NCBI RefSeq assembly: GCF_900113285.1
Contig: NZ_FOOT01000007.1
Span: 1-64,000 of the forward strand
Reading direction: 5' to 3'
From: Pontibacter chinhatensis
GTDB lineage: Bacteria > Bacteroidota > Bacteroidia > Cytophagales > Hymenobacteraceae
DNA: 64,000 nt
Shown here: positions 7,956-17,676 of the stretch, one piece after another
How the letters are laid out: each line of letters starts with the position of its first letter
How positions within the stretch are numbered: position 1 is the stretch's first letter
Program-made: the position numbers and the translations under genes
The notes under the pieces: generated by a model
Told to the model about the DNA's origin: nothing
The model's database searches: none
Seen by the model: only the letters and a program-made list of their open reading frames with translations

Positions 7956-10733
7956 ATGCCCCGGTTTTACGCTAAGTTTATACTTCTTTTCCTACTCCTG
8001 GCTGGGGCTATACTTCCCGGCCTTGCGCAAGAGCATAGGGAGCCAACCGTCACAGGAAATTATACCAACTCGCCTTTTCAGGATTTTGTGGAGGACCTGG
8101 AAAAGCAGACAGCCTATACTTTCTTCTTTGATCCTGTGGCGGTAGATAGTATCACCGTGACGCTACAGGTGCAGGGGCAAGCTCTGAGCAAGGTGCTGCG
8201 GCAGGCCTTGCAGGGCACGCAGCTGCATGCGGCCGTTACAGCGCAGCGGCAGGTATTCATTACCCGCGAACGGCCCATACTCACGAGCCTGCCGGACAAT
8301 TTCTTTAACCAGGGCAGCAACCAAGTTGAGGCAGAAGCACCGCAACTGGCTGAGGCATACCTCCCGCAACAGGTAAACCGCAGACAGGCAGCCTCCGAGC
8401 TGAAGCTGTACGAGATCGGTACACCGGGCGGCAAGGCTGGCAGGGCGAACCTGGCCGGCACCGTGCGCGATGCCAAAACCGGGGAAGCCATCATCGGGGC
8501 TTACGTCTATGTCGAGTCTCCCACAATTGGAACAGCCACCGACCAGTACGGCTACTACTCGCTGACCTTGCCTGTGGGCCGCCATGAACTGAAGCTGCGC
8601 GGCATTGGCCTGAAAAACACCCGTCGGCAGGTGCTGCTGCACAGCGATGGCAAGCTGGACATAGAGATGGAGGAAGAGGTGCGCACACTGAAGGAAGTGC
8701 TGGTGGAAGCCGAGAAAGACCGCAACGTTTCGGGCCTGCAGATGGGCCTGGAGCGCCTCGATATCCGCACCATCAAGCAGGTGCCCACAGCCTTTGGCGA
8801 GGCGGATATTCTGCGCGTGGTGCTCACGCTGCCGGGTGTAAAATCAGTGGGAGAGGGAAGCACAGGTATGAACGTGCGCGGCGGCTCCACCGACCAGAAC
8901 CTGATCCTGCTCAACGATGCCACCATCTACAACCCCTCGCACCTGTTCGGCTTTTTCTCGGCCTTTAACCCGGATGTCATAAAATCGGTGGAGCTGTACA
9001 AGAGCGCGGTGCCGGCTAAGTATGGCGGGCGCCTTTCTTCGGTGCTGGAGGTAGCCACCCGCGAGGGCAACAAGAAAGAGTTCTCCGGCTCCGGCGGCAT
9101 CGGCCTGCTTACCAGCCGGTTCACGTTGGAAGGGCCTATCGTAAAAGACAAAACTTCTTTCCTGATTGGGGGCCGCACCACCTACTCTGACTGGATCCTG
9201 AAACAGCTGCCGGACAAGTCGTTTAAGAAAAGCGAGGCCTCGTTTTATGACGTAAACGGCCACATCAGCCACGAGATAGATAACAAGAACAGTTTATACT
9301 TTACCGGCTACCTGAGCAAAGATCGTTTTAAGTTGGCGGCCGATACCCTCTACCGCTACCAAAACCAGAATGCCAGCATCAAATGGAAGCACAACTTCCA
9401 CAACAAACTCTATAGCGTGCTTACCGGCACGCACAGCCACTACAGCTACGATATCTCCAACGAGGAGAACGCGGTGAACGCCTCGCGCCTTGCCTTTGGC
9501 ATCGACCAGTCGGGGTTGCAGCTGGACTTTAACTTCTTCCCCAATTCCAAACACACGGTGGATTTTGGAGCCAGCTCCATTCTCTACCACGTTACGCCAG
9601 GCTCCCTAACGCCTAACAGCAGCGAGTCGATGATTAGGCCAGACAAGGTGCAGCGGGAGCAAGCCTTGGAAAGCGCGATCTATATTTCTGACAGGTACGA
9701 TGTGAGCCAGCGCCTGTCGCTCTCCTTTGGGCTGCGTTACTCGATGTTTAATGCGCTGGGGCCAAGGGAAGTATACAGCTATGCGCCCGGCCTTCCGAAA
9801 ACGCTTTCTACCATCACCGATACCCTCTCGTATAGTGGGGGCAAATCCGTAGCCACCTACCATGGGCCGGAGTTCCGGTTCTCGGCAAGGTATAGCCTGA
9901 CGGACAACTCCTCGGTAAAGGCTAGCTACAACCGGCTGCGCCAGTACCTGCACATGCTTTCCAACACCGCCTCCATGTCGCCGACCGATACTTGGAAGCT
10001 GAGCGACCCCAACATAAAACCGCAGGTGGGCGACCAGGTGGCGCTGGGCTACTACCGGAACTTCCGGGCCAACACAATTGAGTTCTCAGTGGAGGGATAC
10101 TACAAGTGGATGCAAGATTTCCTCGACTACAGAAGCGGGGCCTCCATCATCATGAACCACCACATTGAAACGGATGTGGCCAATGCCGAGGGGAAAGCCT
10201 ACGGTGTGGAGGTGATGCTGAAGAAAGCGACAGGCAAACTGAACGGTTGGGTAAGCTATACTTACTCCCGCACAATGGCGCGTCTCAACGATCCGGCCAC
10301 CTCTGAGGTGATCAACGGCGGCAACTGGTACCCGAGCAACTACGACAAGCCGCACGACTTTACCCTGATCAGCAACTACCGCTTTAGCCAGCGTTTCAGC
10401 ACCTCGCTGAACTTTACCTACAGCACCGGACGGCCCATTACCCTGCCCATGGCCAAGTACTACGACGGCACAAGCTACCGCATCCTGTACTCCGATAGGA
10501 ACGAGTACCGCATCCCGGACTACTACCGGGTGGACTTGGCCATGAACATTGAGGGCAACCACAAGGTACAGAAACTGGCCCACAGCTCCTGGACGCTGGC
10601 CGTGTATAACCTGACCGGGCGCAAAAACCCTTACTCGGTATACTTTAAGTCCGAGAACGGCAGGATAAGAGGGTATAAAATGTCGGTTTTCGGGCAGCCG
10701 ATCCCGACCATTACCTACAACTTTAAGTTTTAA
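7956..10733 (+). CDS. TonB-dependent receptor with STN and carboxypeptidase-like domains
   Basis: The preferred start is the ATG at 7956, because it gives a clean signal peptide (MPRFYAKFILLF... ending GLAQ). An upstream in-frame ATG at 7908 would put 16 non-signal residues in front. After the signal come a secretin/STN-like domain, then a carboxypeptidase-D regulatory-like beta sandwich (LAGTVRDAKTGEAIIGAYV), then the plug (VLTLPGVKSVGEGSTGMNVRGGSTDQNLILLNDATIY) and a C-terminal barrel ending in aromatic-rich strands (TITYNFKF). The family imports substrates across the outer membrane with TonB energy; the substrate is unknown. The STN domain raises the possibility of sigma/anti-sigma signalling, but no such genes are adjacent. 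The DUF4249 lipoprotein gene follows four bases later. Confidence 0.9.
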   Translation: MPRFYAKFILLFLLLAGAILPGLAQEHREPTVTGNYTNSPFQDFVEDLEKQTAYTFFFDPVAVDSITVTLQVQGQALSKVLRQALQGTQLHAAVTAQRQVFITRERPILTSLPDNFFNQGSNQVEAEAPQLAEAYLPQQVNRRQAASELKLYEIGTPGGKAGRANLAGTVRDAKTGEAIIGAYVYVESPTIGTATDQYGYYSLTLPVGRHELKLRGIGLKNTRRQVLLHSDGKLDIEMEEEVRTLKEVLVEAEKDRNVSGLQMGLERLDIRTIKQVPTAFGEADILRVVLTLPGVKSVGEGSTGMNVRGGSTDQNLILLNDATIYNPSHLFGFFSAFNPDVIKSVELYKSAVPAKYGGRLSSVLEVATREGNKKEFSGSGGIGLLTSRFTLEGPIVKDKTSFLIGGRTTYSDWILKQLPDKSFKKSEASFYDVNGHISHEIDNKNSLYFTGYLSKDRFKLAADTLYRYQNQNASIKWKHNFHNKLYSVLTGTHSHYSYDISNEENAVNASRLAFGIDQSGLQLDFNFFPNSKHTVDFGASSILYHVTPGSLTPNSSESMIRPDKVQREQALESAIYISDRYDVSQRLSLSFGLRYSMFNALGPREVYSYAPGLPKTLSTITDTLSYSGGKSVATYHGPEFRFSARYSLTDNSSVKASYNRLRQYLHMLSNTASMSPTDTWKLSDPNIKPQVGDQVALGYYRNFRANTIEFSVEGYYKWMQDFLDYRSGASIIMNHHIETDVANAEGKAYGVEVMLKKATGKLNGWVSYTYSRTMARLNDPATSEVINGGNWYPSNYDKPHDFTLISNYRFSQRFSTSLNFTYSTGRPITLPMAKYYDGTSYRILYSDRNEYRIPDYYRVDLAMNIEGNHKVQKLAHSSWTLAVYNLTGRKNPYSVYFKSENGRIRGYKMSVFGQPIPTITYNFKF

Positions 10734-10737
10734 TCGC

Positions 10738-11886
10738 ATGAAATTCCGTTACTGGAACGCTATACTTGGTTGGCTGCTGCTGCTCGCGGGCGGTTGCGTG
10801 GAGCCTTATACGCCTGAGGTGCTAGAGGCCCCGAACAGCTTCCTGGTGGTCAATGGCTTTATTAACGCCAACGGGCCTACCACCATCCAACTTCTCCGGA
10901 CTCAGAACCTGAGCGAGGAAACCATGCCACCTGCCGAAGCCCGGGCCTTGGTGAGAATCGAGTCTGACAACGGAGAAGGCTATACCCTACAGGAAACCGG
11001 CATTGGCAGCTACACCATCGGGGCGATGAACCTTAGCCCGCTGCAGCAATACAGGCTGTATATCCGGACCTCCAACGGGAAAGAGTATGCCTCCGACTTT
11101 GTGGAGGTGAAGCAAACCCCGGCTATTGATGAGGTAACATGGGCTCCGGTAGACAACGAAGTACAGATCTACGTGAGCTCGCACGACCCCAACAACAACA
11201 CCTGGTATTACCGCTGGGAGTTTGAGAACACCTGGCAGTTCAGGTCGGCTCTTTTCTCCAACTTTAAGTATGCCAACGATACGGTGGAGTTTCGCACCGA
11301 TGCCGATCCGCCCATCTATCATTGCTGGAAATCGGCAAACTCCACTTCTATCCAGCTCAGCAACTCTGTCAGACTGAGCCAGGATGTGATCAGCAAGTAT
11401 AGACTACTTTCCATCCCTTCTGGTGCTGAGCAGTTGGGAATAAAGTATAGCATTCTGGTAAAGCAGTATGCCCTCACGCGCGATGCCTATGAATACTGGG
11501 AAACGCTCAAGAAGAACACCGAAAGTATGGGCACCCTGTTTGACCCGCTGCCCTCGCAGCTAAAGGGAAATATCCGCAGCCTGACTGACCCGAATGAGCC
11601 AGTGGTAGGGTTTGTATCGGCGTCTACTACGCAGGAGAAAAGGATATTTATCAACAGCAGGGACCTGCCGCGGGAATGGCGGCTTTTTAACCCTATCTGC
11701 CAGCCCGATACCTTCCTCTTCTCCAGAGACAAGGTGGCTGACTATTTCAGTGGTGGGAGGCTGATACCACTGGATGAGGTGTATCCGGAAGGTTCTCCTT
11801 TCCCCGTCGGGTATACTTACAGCAACCTGAACTGTGTCGACTGCAGAACCCGGGGTACGAATGTAAAACCAGCTTATTGGGAATAA
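10738..11886 (+). CDS. DUF4249 family lipoprotein
   Basis: The signal peptide ends in a lipobox (LLLLAGGC, Cys20), so this should be a lipoprotein. The mature part starts with the family's hallmark segment FLVVNGFINANGP, followed by beta-rich repeats. In Bacteroidota, DUF4249 genes regularly sit after a TonB receptor, as here, and are thought to be partner outer-surface lipoproteins; the ligand is unknown. The C-terminus has a CVDCRTRG cysteine pair. The stop is directly followed by the next ATG. Confidence 0.85.
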   Translation: MKFRYWNAILGWLLLLAGGCVEPYTPEVLEAPNSFLVVNGFINANGPTTIQLLRTQNLSEETMPPAEARALVRIESDNGEGYTLQETGIGSYTIGAMNLSPLQQYRLYIRTSNGKEYASDFVEVKQTPAIDEVTWAPVDNEVQIYVSSHDPNNNTWYYRWEFENTWQFRSALFSNFKYANDTVEFRTDADPPIYHCWKSANSTSIQLSNSVRLSQDVISKYRLLSIPSGAEQLGIKYSILVKQYALTRDAYEYWETLKKNTESMGTLFDPLPSQLKGNIRSLTDPNEPVVGFVSASTTQEKRIFINSRDLPREWRLFNPICQPDTFLFSRDKVADYFSGGRLIPLDEVYPEGSPFPVGYTYSNLNCVDCRTRGTNVKPAYWE

Positions 11887-14343
11887 ATGATGAACCTCAG
11901 ACAAGAACCACGGGAGCATCGTCATCCCGCCGGTAAGCCGTTTTACCTGCCGGCCATACTTGCGCTTATACTTTGCCTGAGCGTTAGCGGCAAGGTAGCA
12001 GCGCAGGCAAACGGCATTACAAGTATAACCCAGGACCTTGACGCCCACCGTAGGAAAGCACCTCAGGAAAAGCTGTTCCTGCACCTCGACAGGCCGGTGT
12101 ACGCCTGCGGCGAAACCATGTGGTTTAAAGTATACAGCGTGGATGGCACACTGCACCGGCCACTGGATTTAAGCAAGGTAGCCTACGTGGAGGTGCTGGA
12201 TGCAGGGCAGCGGCCCGTGCTGCAGGCCAAGGTAGCGCTGAACGACGGTACGGGTAATAGCTCCTTTATACTTCCAGCCAGCCTATCTTCCGGTAACTAT
12301 ACCGTGAGGGCCTACACGAACTGGATGAAGAACGCCGGCCCGGACTTCTTTTTTGAGCAACCGGTCACCATTGTCAATACGTTCAGGCAGTTAGAGGCAC
12401 CCGGCACCCCGCAAGCGCCAGGCTACGCGGTTCAGTTTTTCCCGGAGGGCGGCCATTTGGTGGCTGGTATCCCTGGTAAAGTAGCCTTCAAGGCCGTGGA
12501 AAAAATCTCTGGCAAAGGAGTAGCCTTTACAGGAGAATTGCAGGACCAAAGCGGCGGGGTTATCGCCACGTTTGAGCCGCACAAGTTCGGCATGGGGCAC
12601 TTCACCTTCACCCCGGAAAAGGGGATGGACTACACGGCTGTTATCACGCTGGGCAACGGGAAAACCATCCGGCAAGCGCTGCCCGCTGTGCAGGACCGGG
12701 GCTACGCCATGCAACTGGAGGAGGCAGATGCTGGCAGCTTGAAAATCACCGTTAGCCAGGCAGGCGTGCAGGGAGCGCGGGTATACTTGCTGGGCCACGC
12801 CCGGCAGCAGGTGGCTGTGGCCGAGGAGGCCGTAGTAAACGAGGGGAAAGCCATTTTCCTGGTAGAAGAAGATAAACTGGCGGATGGCATTACCCACTTC
12901 ACCGTTTTTACGCCGGAGAGGCAGCCGGTGTGCGAGCGGCTATACTTCAAGCGGCCCACGCAAGCGCTGCAGCTGGAGCTTACGGCTAACAAGTCTACCT
13001 ACGGCACACGCGATAAGGTGGCGCTGGACCTGATGGCACAGACAGCAGCAGGAACAGCATCCAAAGCGAACCTGTCTATGGCTGTATACAGGCTCGACTC
13101 GCTGCAGCAAAGTATAACCGGAGACATTGAAAGCTACCTCTGGCTCACCTCCGATTTGAAGGGCTCAGTTGAAAACCCTGGCTACTACTTCTCCGCGGCA
13201 GGCACCAACGATCGCCAGGCCATGGATAACCTGATGCTGACCCATGGGTGGAGTCGATTTAAGTGGGAAGACATGATTGGAAAGCAGCCAACGCCGCTGC
13301 AGTACCTGACCGAGTATAACAGCCACCTGATACAAGGTCGGGTCACGCACAGAACCAACGGAGCACCCGCCCCGGGCATCGCCACCTACCTTTCCTCGCC
13401 GGGCAAACATATCCGTTTGTACAACACGATTAGCGGCACCGATGGCCGGGTAACCTTCGAGGCAGTTAATTTCTTTGGCGAGCGGGACATCGTGGTGCAG
13501 AGCGACTTTACCAAAGACAGCACCTACCATTTTGAGATCTTTAGTCCCTTCTCCGATACCTATAGTGCCCGTAAACTTCCGGCGCTTAACCTGACCGAGC
13601 AGCTGGTGCAGGAGCTTACACTGCGGCACGTACAGACGCAGGTGCAGCATGCCTTTGTGGGCAGCCGCGCAAACGGAGTAATGGCAGCTTCCTCAGATCC
13701 CACCACCTTCTACGGCACTCCTGACGAACGCTACTTTCTGGACGATTACAAGCGCTTCAGGGTGATGGAGGAAGTAATGCGGGAGTATGTGCCAGGCGTG
13801 TTAGTGCGCAGGCAGAGTGGCAGGTTCCGGTTTATGGTGATGAACAGGCCCTTCCGAAGCGTTTTCCAGAACAACCCGATGGTGCTGCTGGATGGCGTGC
13901 CGGTGTTTGACATTGATAAGATCATGGCTTTCGACCCGCTCCAGGTGCAGCGCCTGGACGTGGTGACAAGTCGCTTCCTCAACAGAGGGCAGGTGTATGA
14001 GGGCGTGGTGAGCTACACCACCTACAAAGGTGATTTGGGAGGCTTTGAGCTAAATCCGAAAGCATTGCTGCAGGCCTACGAGGGGCTGCAACTGCAGCGG
14101 GAGTTTTATGCCCCCACCTACGAAACACCGGAGCAGAAGCAAAGCCGCCTGGCCGATCTGCGCAACCTGCTGCACTGGGAACCTGAGCTACAACTGGAGA
14201 TAGGCCAGCAGCAGCAAACGCATTTTTATACTTCCGACCAAACCGGAACCTACCTGGTAGTCGTGCAGGGCCTGACCGAAGACGGCCATATCGGAAGTAA
14301 GGTGCTTACCTTAAGAGTAGTCCAGCCATTGGTAAGAAAGTAA
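11887..14343 (+). CDS. Large secreted MG2-like protein with plug-like C-terminus
   Basis: After a signal peptide (ending KVAAQ, about residue 38 counting from the first of two adjacent ATGs) comes a macroglobulin-2-like beta domain: EKLFLHLDRPVYACGETMWFKVY at about 59-81. A second segment resembles the TonB receptor plug (NPMVLLDGVPVFDIDKIMAFDP near residues 658-680) without a following barrel. Proteins of this build are common next to TonB receptors in Bacteroidota and are usually annotated as hypothetical; a periplasmic or surface partner role is inferred. It directly abuts the DUF4249 gene and is the last of the four-gene envelope operon. Confidence 0.8.
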   Translation: MMNLRQEPREHRHPAGKPFYLPAILALILCLSVSGKVAAQANGITSITQDLDAHRRKAPQEKLFLHLDRPVYACGETMWFKVYSVDGTLHRPLDLSKVAYVEVLDAGQRPVLQAKVALNDGTGNSSFILPASLSSGNYTVRAYTNWMKNAGPDFFFEQPVTIVNTFRQLEAPGTPQAPGYAVQFFPEGGHLVAGIPGKVAFKAVEKISGKGVAFTGELQDQSGGVIATFEPHKFGMGHFTFTPEKGMDYTAVITLGNGKTIRQALPAVQDRGYAMQLEEADAGSLKITVSQAGVQGARVYLLGHARQQVAVAEEAVVNEGKAIFLVEEDKLADGITHFTVFTPERQPVCERLYFKRPTQALQLELTANKSTYGTRDKVALDLMAQTAAGTASKANLSMAVYRLDSLQQSITGDIESYLWLTSDLKGSVENPGYYFSAAGTNDRQAMDNLMLTHGWSRFKWEDMIGKQPTPLQYLTEYNSHLIQGRVTHRTNGAPAPGIATYLSSPGKHIRLYNTISGTDGRVTFEAVNFFGERDIVVQSDFTKDSTYHFEIFSPFSDTYSARKLPALNLTEQLVQELTLRHVQTQVQHAFVGSRANGVMAASSDPTTFYGTPDERYFLDDYKRFRVMEEVMREYVPGVLVRRQSGRFRFMVMNRPFRSVFQNNPMVLLDGVPVFDIDKIMAFDPLQVQRLDVVTSRFLNRGQVYEGVVSYTTYKGDLGGFELNPKALLQAYEGLQLQREFYAPTYETPEQKQSRLADLRNLLHWEPELQLEIGQQQQTHFYTSDQTGTYLVVVQGLTEDGHIGSKVLTLRVVQPLVRK

Positions 14344-14356
14344 CATGTCGTTGTAG

Positions 14357-14878
14357 ATGATCATCACAGAAAAGTATAGCCAGCTGGCGCCCGAGGTTAA
14401 AAGTATACTGAGCCGGCTGGTAGAGGAGGAGTTTGGCCATGTAGCCTTTGTGCAGGAGCGTGTGTGGGCCCAACCGGATTGGGTGCTCATCCAATATGAC
14501 AACGAGGAAATTGCCACCTTCTGCCATATCGTAGTGCGCGAGGTAAGTATGGACGGCACCACGTATACAGTAGCTGGCCTCAACAACGTCATCACGCCCA
14601 AAACACACCGGGGCAAAGGCTATGCAAGTGAGGTGGTGCGCGAGGCAGGTAAATTTGCTCTTCAGGAGTTAAAATGTTCCTATGGACTGTTGCTTTGCGC
14701 CGACGCCCTGCTGCCGTTCTATAACCGCCTGGGCTGGTACAGCGTGGAGGGCGGTGAGCTATACTATAGCCAGCCTTCCGGCGAGCAGCGCTACGACTCC
14801 AACTCCATGTTGCTGCCGCTAACGGGCCAGCCAAACTTCCATCCCATACACATCAACCTGAACGGGTTACCTTGGTAA
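14357..14878 (+). CDS. GNAT family N-acetyltransferase
   Basis: The 173-residue protein has the GNAT core: beta strands ending in TVAGLNNVITPKTHRGKGYA, where RGKGYA is the acetyl-CoA pyrophosphate-binding loop, then a helix, then LLLCADALLPFYNRLGWY, the usual last motif. The overall pattern resembles aminoglycoside 2'-N-acetyltransferase-like proteins, but the substrate cannot be told. It begins 13 bases after the preceding operon and may be read from it. Confidence 0.8.
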   Translation: MIITEKYSQLAPEVKSILSRLVEEEFGHVAFVQERVWAQPDWVLIQYDNEEIATFCHIVVREVSMDGTTYTVAGLNNVITPKTHRGKGYASEVVREAGKFALQELKCSYGLLLCADALLPFYNRLGWYSVEGGELYYSQPSGEQRYDSNSMLLPLTGQPNFHPIHINLNGLPW

Positions 14879-14982
14879 TTTCTGTTTTTAACAATTTGTT
14901 GCTGCCGCCTGTTCTGCGGGTGTTTATACTTTGGAAGCCAATGCTTTACTTTGCACGGCAAGTATAAACACGAACTAAAACT

Positions 14983-15768
14983 ATGGAAAAAGAACACTAC
15001 ACCTTGGTGCTGGGCGCCGGGGGAAACATAGGAGGCAAAGTGGCCCGCGCGCTGCTGCAGCAAAAGGCTAAGGTAGGCGTGGTGGGGCGCAGCCGTAACC
15101 GCCTGGCGGATTTTGAGGGCGAGGCCGAGCTGCTGGAAGGCGACTTTAACGATGACTCGTTTCTGCGGCATGCATTCCAAAAAGCCAATAGCCTGTTTCT
15201 AACCGTGCCGGACGAGGCTTTTGCCGACGTTTCGGCCACGGCCCGTCGGCTGGCCAGGTTGCTAGCGGGTACGCCAGTGACGCATATTGTGAACATCAGC
15301 AACAGCATTGTCCGGAAGGCGGGCCAATCTACCCGGCTGGTCGCGCTGGAGCAGGAACTGAACGCACACCTGCCACAGCACCTGCTGCACCTGCGCTGCG
15401 GCAACTTTTTCGAGAACCTGAACTGGGGACTGCACACACCTTATGCCCCTGACCTGAAACTGCCTTACATTTCCTCTTACGAAGTAGCCTACGAGGCCGC
15501 CAGTCACCTGCTGCAGCAGGGCTTCTCGGGCAGGCAGGTAAAAGCCTTGCTCGGCGAACGCGACTATAGCATGAAAGAGCTGGCCGCTGCAGCTGGCGTA
15601 ACCTACCAGCAGTTGCCCTATACTTCAGGGAACATCCACTTTTACCAACCCTTTAACGAGGGGAATTTTGAGGTGGAGCCACGAACGGAGAAGTATAGAA
15701 CAGGCAGAGACGCACGTTTTACATTAGCCTACTTTTTGGAACATGACCTGCAGTTAAGCCAGGTATAA
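14983..15768 (+). CDS. NAD(P)-binding NmrA-like protein
   Basis: The N-terminus has a Rossmann dinucleotide motif, LGAGGNIGGKVARALLQQ, at about 9-26, followed by VVGRSRNRL at the usual NADP-selecting strand. The rest fits the atypical short-chain NmrA/HSCARG group, such as NAD(P)H:quinone reductase-like proteins. There is no YxxxK catalytic pair, which suits an NmrA-type redox sensor or reductase. A plausible promoter lies in 14925-14960 (TTACTTTG, one base off the TAnnTTTG element). Single gene, closed by the shared terminator at about 15.9 kb. Confidence 0.75.
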   Translation: MEKEHYTLVLGAGGNIGGKVARALLQQKAKVGVVGRSRNRLADFEGEAELLEGDFNDDSFLRHAFQKANSLFLTVPDEAFADVSATARRLARLLAGTPVTHIVNISNSIVRKAGQSTRLVALEQELNAHLPQHLLHLRCGNFFENLNWGLHTPYAPDLKLPYISSYEVAYEAASHLLQQGFSGRQVKALLGERDYSMKELAAAAGVTYQQLPYTSGNIHFYQPFNEGNFEVEPRTEKYRTGRDARFTLAYFLEHDLQLSQV

Positions 15769-15820
15769 TCCCCTTATGGATTCAGTTATGTGCAACGGAA
15801 CTACTTACCAAGTAGTGTAA

Positions 15821-15854
15821 ACTCCCCTCCTTGGAGGGGGTAGGGGTAGGTTTG
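15821..15854 (+). repeat. Hairpin-plus-tail (REP-like) repeat
   Basis: CTCCCCTCCTTGGAGGGGG forms a short hairpin and is followed by the tail TAGGGGTAGG. The same build recurs at about 21.0, 51.6, 51.7, 58.9, 59.2 and 62.7 kb, always between genes. Confidence 0.8.
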
Positions 15855-15916
15855 AAAGCAAAATGATGGCACATTTGCACAACTACCAGATAGTGGTATA
15901 AGGCCTTCCCAGAGCA

Positions 15917-15963
15917 TAAAAAGCATCGCCCCGGCAGTTTCAGCTACCGGGGCGATGCTTTTT
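15917..15963. terminator. Bidirectional terminator between convergent genes
   Basis: AAGCATCGCCCCGG pairs with CCGGGGCGATGCTT around a short loop, with A and T runs on the two sides. It can end both the NmrA-like gene (+) and purB (-). Confidence 0.9.
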
Positions 15964-15981
15964 ACTACATATAGTTCAGGC

Positions 15982-17337
15982 TCAGATCAGTTGCTCTACG
16001 CCAGTATAGTTAAACGGAGAGATTTTCTTTAGCTCGGCTTTCACCTCATCGCTCACCTGCAGCGTGTCGATGAACGTATGGATGCGCTCCTCGGTCATCT
16101 TCTCGTTTTTGCGGGTCAGCTCTTTCAGGGCCTCATAGGGTTGCGGGTAGCCCTCGCGGCGCAGCACCGTCTGGATGCCCTCGGCCACTACAGCCCAGTT
16201 ATCCTCCAGGTGCGCGTTCAGGGCGGCCTCGCTCAGTTCCAGCTTGCCAATACCCTTCTCCAGCGACTTCAGGGCGATGAGCGTATGCGCCAGCGGCACG
16301 CCCACGTTGCGCAGCACCGTAGAGTCCGTCAGGTCACGTTGCAGGCGTGAGATAGGCAGCTTGGCCGACAGGTGCTCTAGCACGGCGTTGGCGATGCCCA
16401 GGTTACCCTCAGCGTTCTCAAAATCAATGGGGTTTACCTTATGCGGCATGGCTGAAGATCCAACCTCTCCGGCTTTAATCTTCTGCTTAAAGTAGCCCAT
16501 GGAGATATACTGCCACACGTCGCGGGAGAAGTCGAGCAGAATCGTGTTCAGGCGCTTCAGTCCGTCGAAGTAGGCGGCCAGGTTGTCGTAGTGCTCAATC
16601 TGGGTCGTGTACTGGCTGCGGGTCAGGCCCAGCACGTCCTGCACAAAACGGTTACCAAACTCAGGCCAATCTATACCTGGGTAGGCCACATAGTGCGCGT
16701 TGAAGTTGCCGGTAGCGCCCCCAAACTTGGCTGAGAACGGTACTTGGGCCAGCAGGTTGAACTGGCGCTGCAGGCGCTCGGCAAATACCATAATTTCCTT
16801 ACCTAAGCGGGTAGGGGAGGCCGGCTGCCCGTGCGTGTGCGCCAGCATCGGCACATCCTTCCATGTATGGGCCAGTCCCTCCAGCGTCTGAAGTATGGCC
16901 TGGTAGGTTGGCAGCAGCACCCTTTCATGCGCCTCGCGCAGCGAGAGCGGAATAGCAGTGTTATTAACATCCTGAGAGGTAAGTCCAAAATGAATAAACT
17001 CCTTGTGCTCGCTCAGCCCCAGCGCGTCAAACTTCTCTTTCAGGAAATATTCTACCGCCTTCACATCGTGGTTGGTGGTTTTCTCTGTCTCCTTAATAGT
17101 CAGGGCATCCTGCTCCGTAAAATTGTGATAGATAGCGCGCAGGTCCGGGAAGAGGCTGTGGTTTACCTCCTGCAGCTGTGGTAGCGGCAGCTCGCAAAGC
17201 GCGATAAAGTACTCCACCTCTACCAGCACACGGTAGCGGATCAGGCCAAATTCTGAAAAATAGGGGGCAAGGTCGCTGGTGTGGCGGCGGTAACGACCAT
17301 CCACCGGCGATATAGCAGTGAGTGTTGTAAGATTCAT
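15982..17337 (-). CDS. purB: Adenylosuccinate lyase
   Basis: The enzyme catalyses two steps of purine synthesis: SAICAR to AICAR, and adenylosuccinate to AMP. The fumarate lyase signature SSAMPHKVNPIDFENAE is intact, as are HFGLTSQDVNNTA and MLAHTHGQPASPTRLGKE carrying the catalytic histidine regions. The start is placed at MNLTTLTAISPVDGRYR (17337), the normal N-terminus of the family. A longer open frame upstream adds 34 residues with no family support. Length 451 is normal. It is convergent with the NmrA-like gene and divergent from the transglycosylase gene. Confidence 0.95.
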   Translation of the reverse strand: MNLTTLTAISPVDGRYRRHTSDLAPYFSEFGLIRYRVLVEVEYFIALCELPLPQLQEVNHSLFPDLRAIYHNFTEQDALTIKETEKTTNHDVKAVEYFLKEKFDALGLSEHKEFIHFGLTSQDVNNTAIPLSLREAHERVLLPTYQAILQTLEGLAHTWKDVPMLAHTHGQPASPTRLGKEIMVFAERLQRQFNLLAQVPFSAKFGGATGNFNAHYVAYPGIDWPEFGNRFVQDVLGLTRSQYTTQIEHYDNLAAYFDGLKRLNTILLDFSRDVWQYISMGYFKQKIKAGEVGSSAMPHKVNPIDFENAEGNLGIANAVLEHLSAKLPISRLQRDLTDSTVLRNVGVPLAHTLIALKSLEKGIGKLELSEAALNAHLEDNWAVVAEGIQTVLRREGYPQPYEALKELTRKNEKMTEERIHTFIDTLQVSDEVKAELKKISPFNYTGVEQLI

Positions 17338-17676
17338 AGTTCGGGATGTGGTTCTCCTCTTCAAAGATACGCAGCTTTCTACACGTAGCCAATTATGGCG
17401 CGGCTGTTTATACTTCTCTCCAAGTATAAATTCCGGCAACTACGTCTCCAGATGCAATAAATCGGCTTTCGGGAGGGTTAAAGACTTGTGCTGCAACTAT
17501 TTTGGCATCAAGGTTGTGGCTAAGTACCTGTCCTGCACATCCTATCGCTGCCGGAACCGTAATAGGGGTTGTGGCGGTATATAGTTCAATTTAGGGATGA
17601 CTATATAGAAAACAGCTTTATTTAAAAGCACTGCCTTTTTACAGATCTTATTCTTTAATTCGCACTGGATTATACC
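17338..17676. other. Divergent spacer between purB and the transglycosylase gene
   Basis: This 339-base spacer should hold two divergent promoters. TATACTT and AAGTATA face each other near 17410-17425, giving a possible weak hairpin. No gene, RNA or clear operator is seen. Confidence 0.5.
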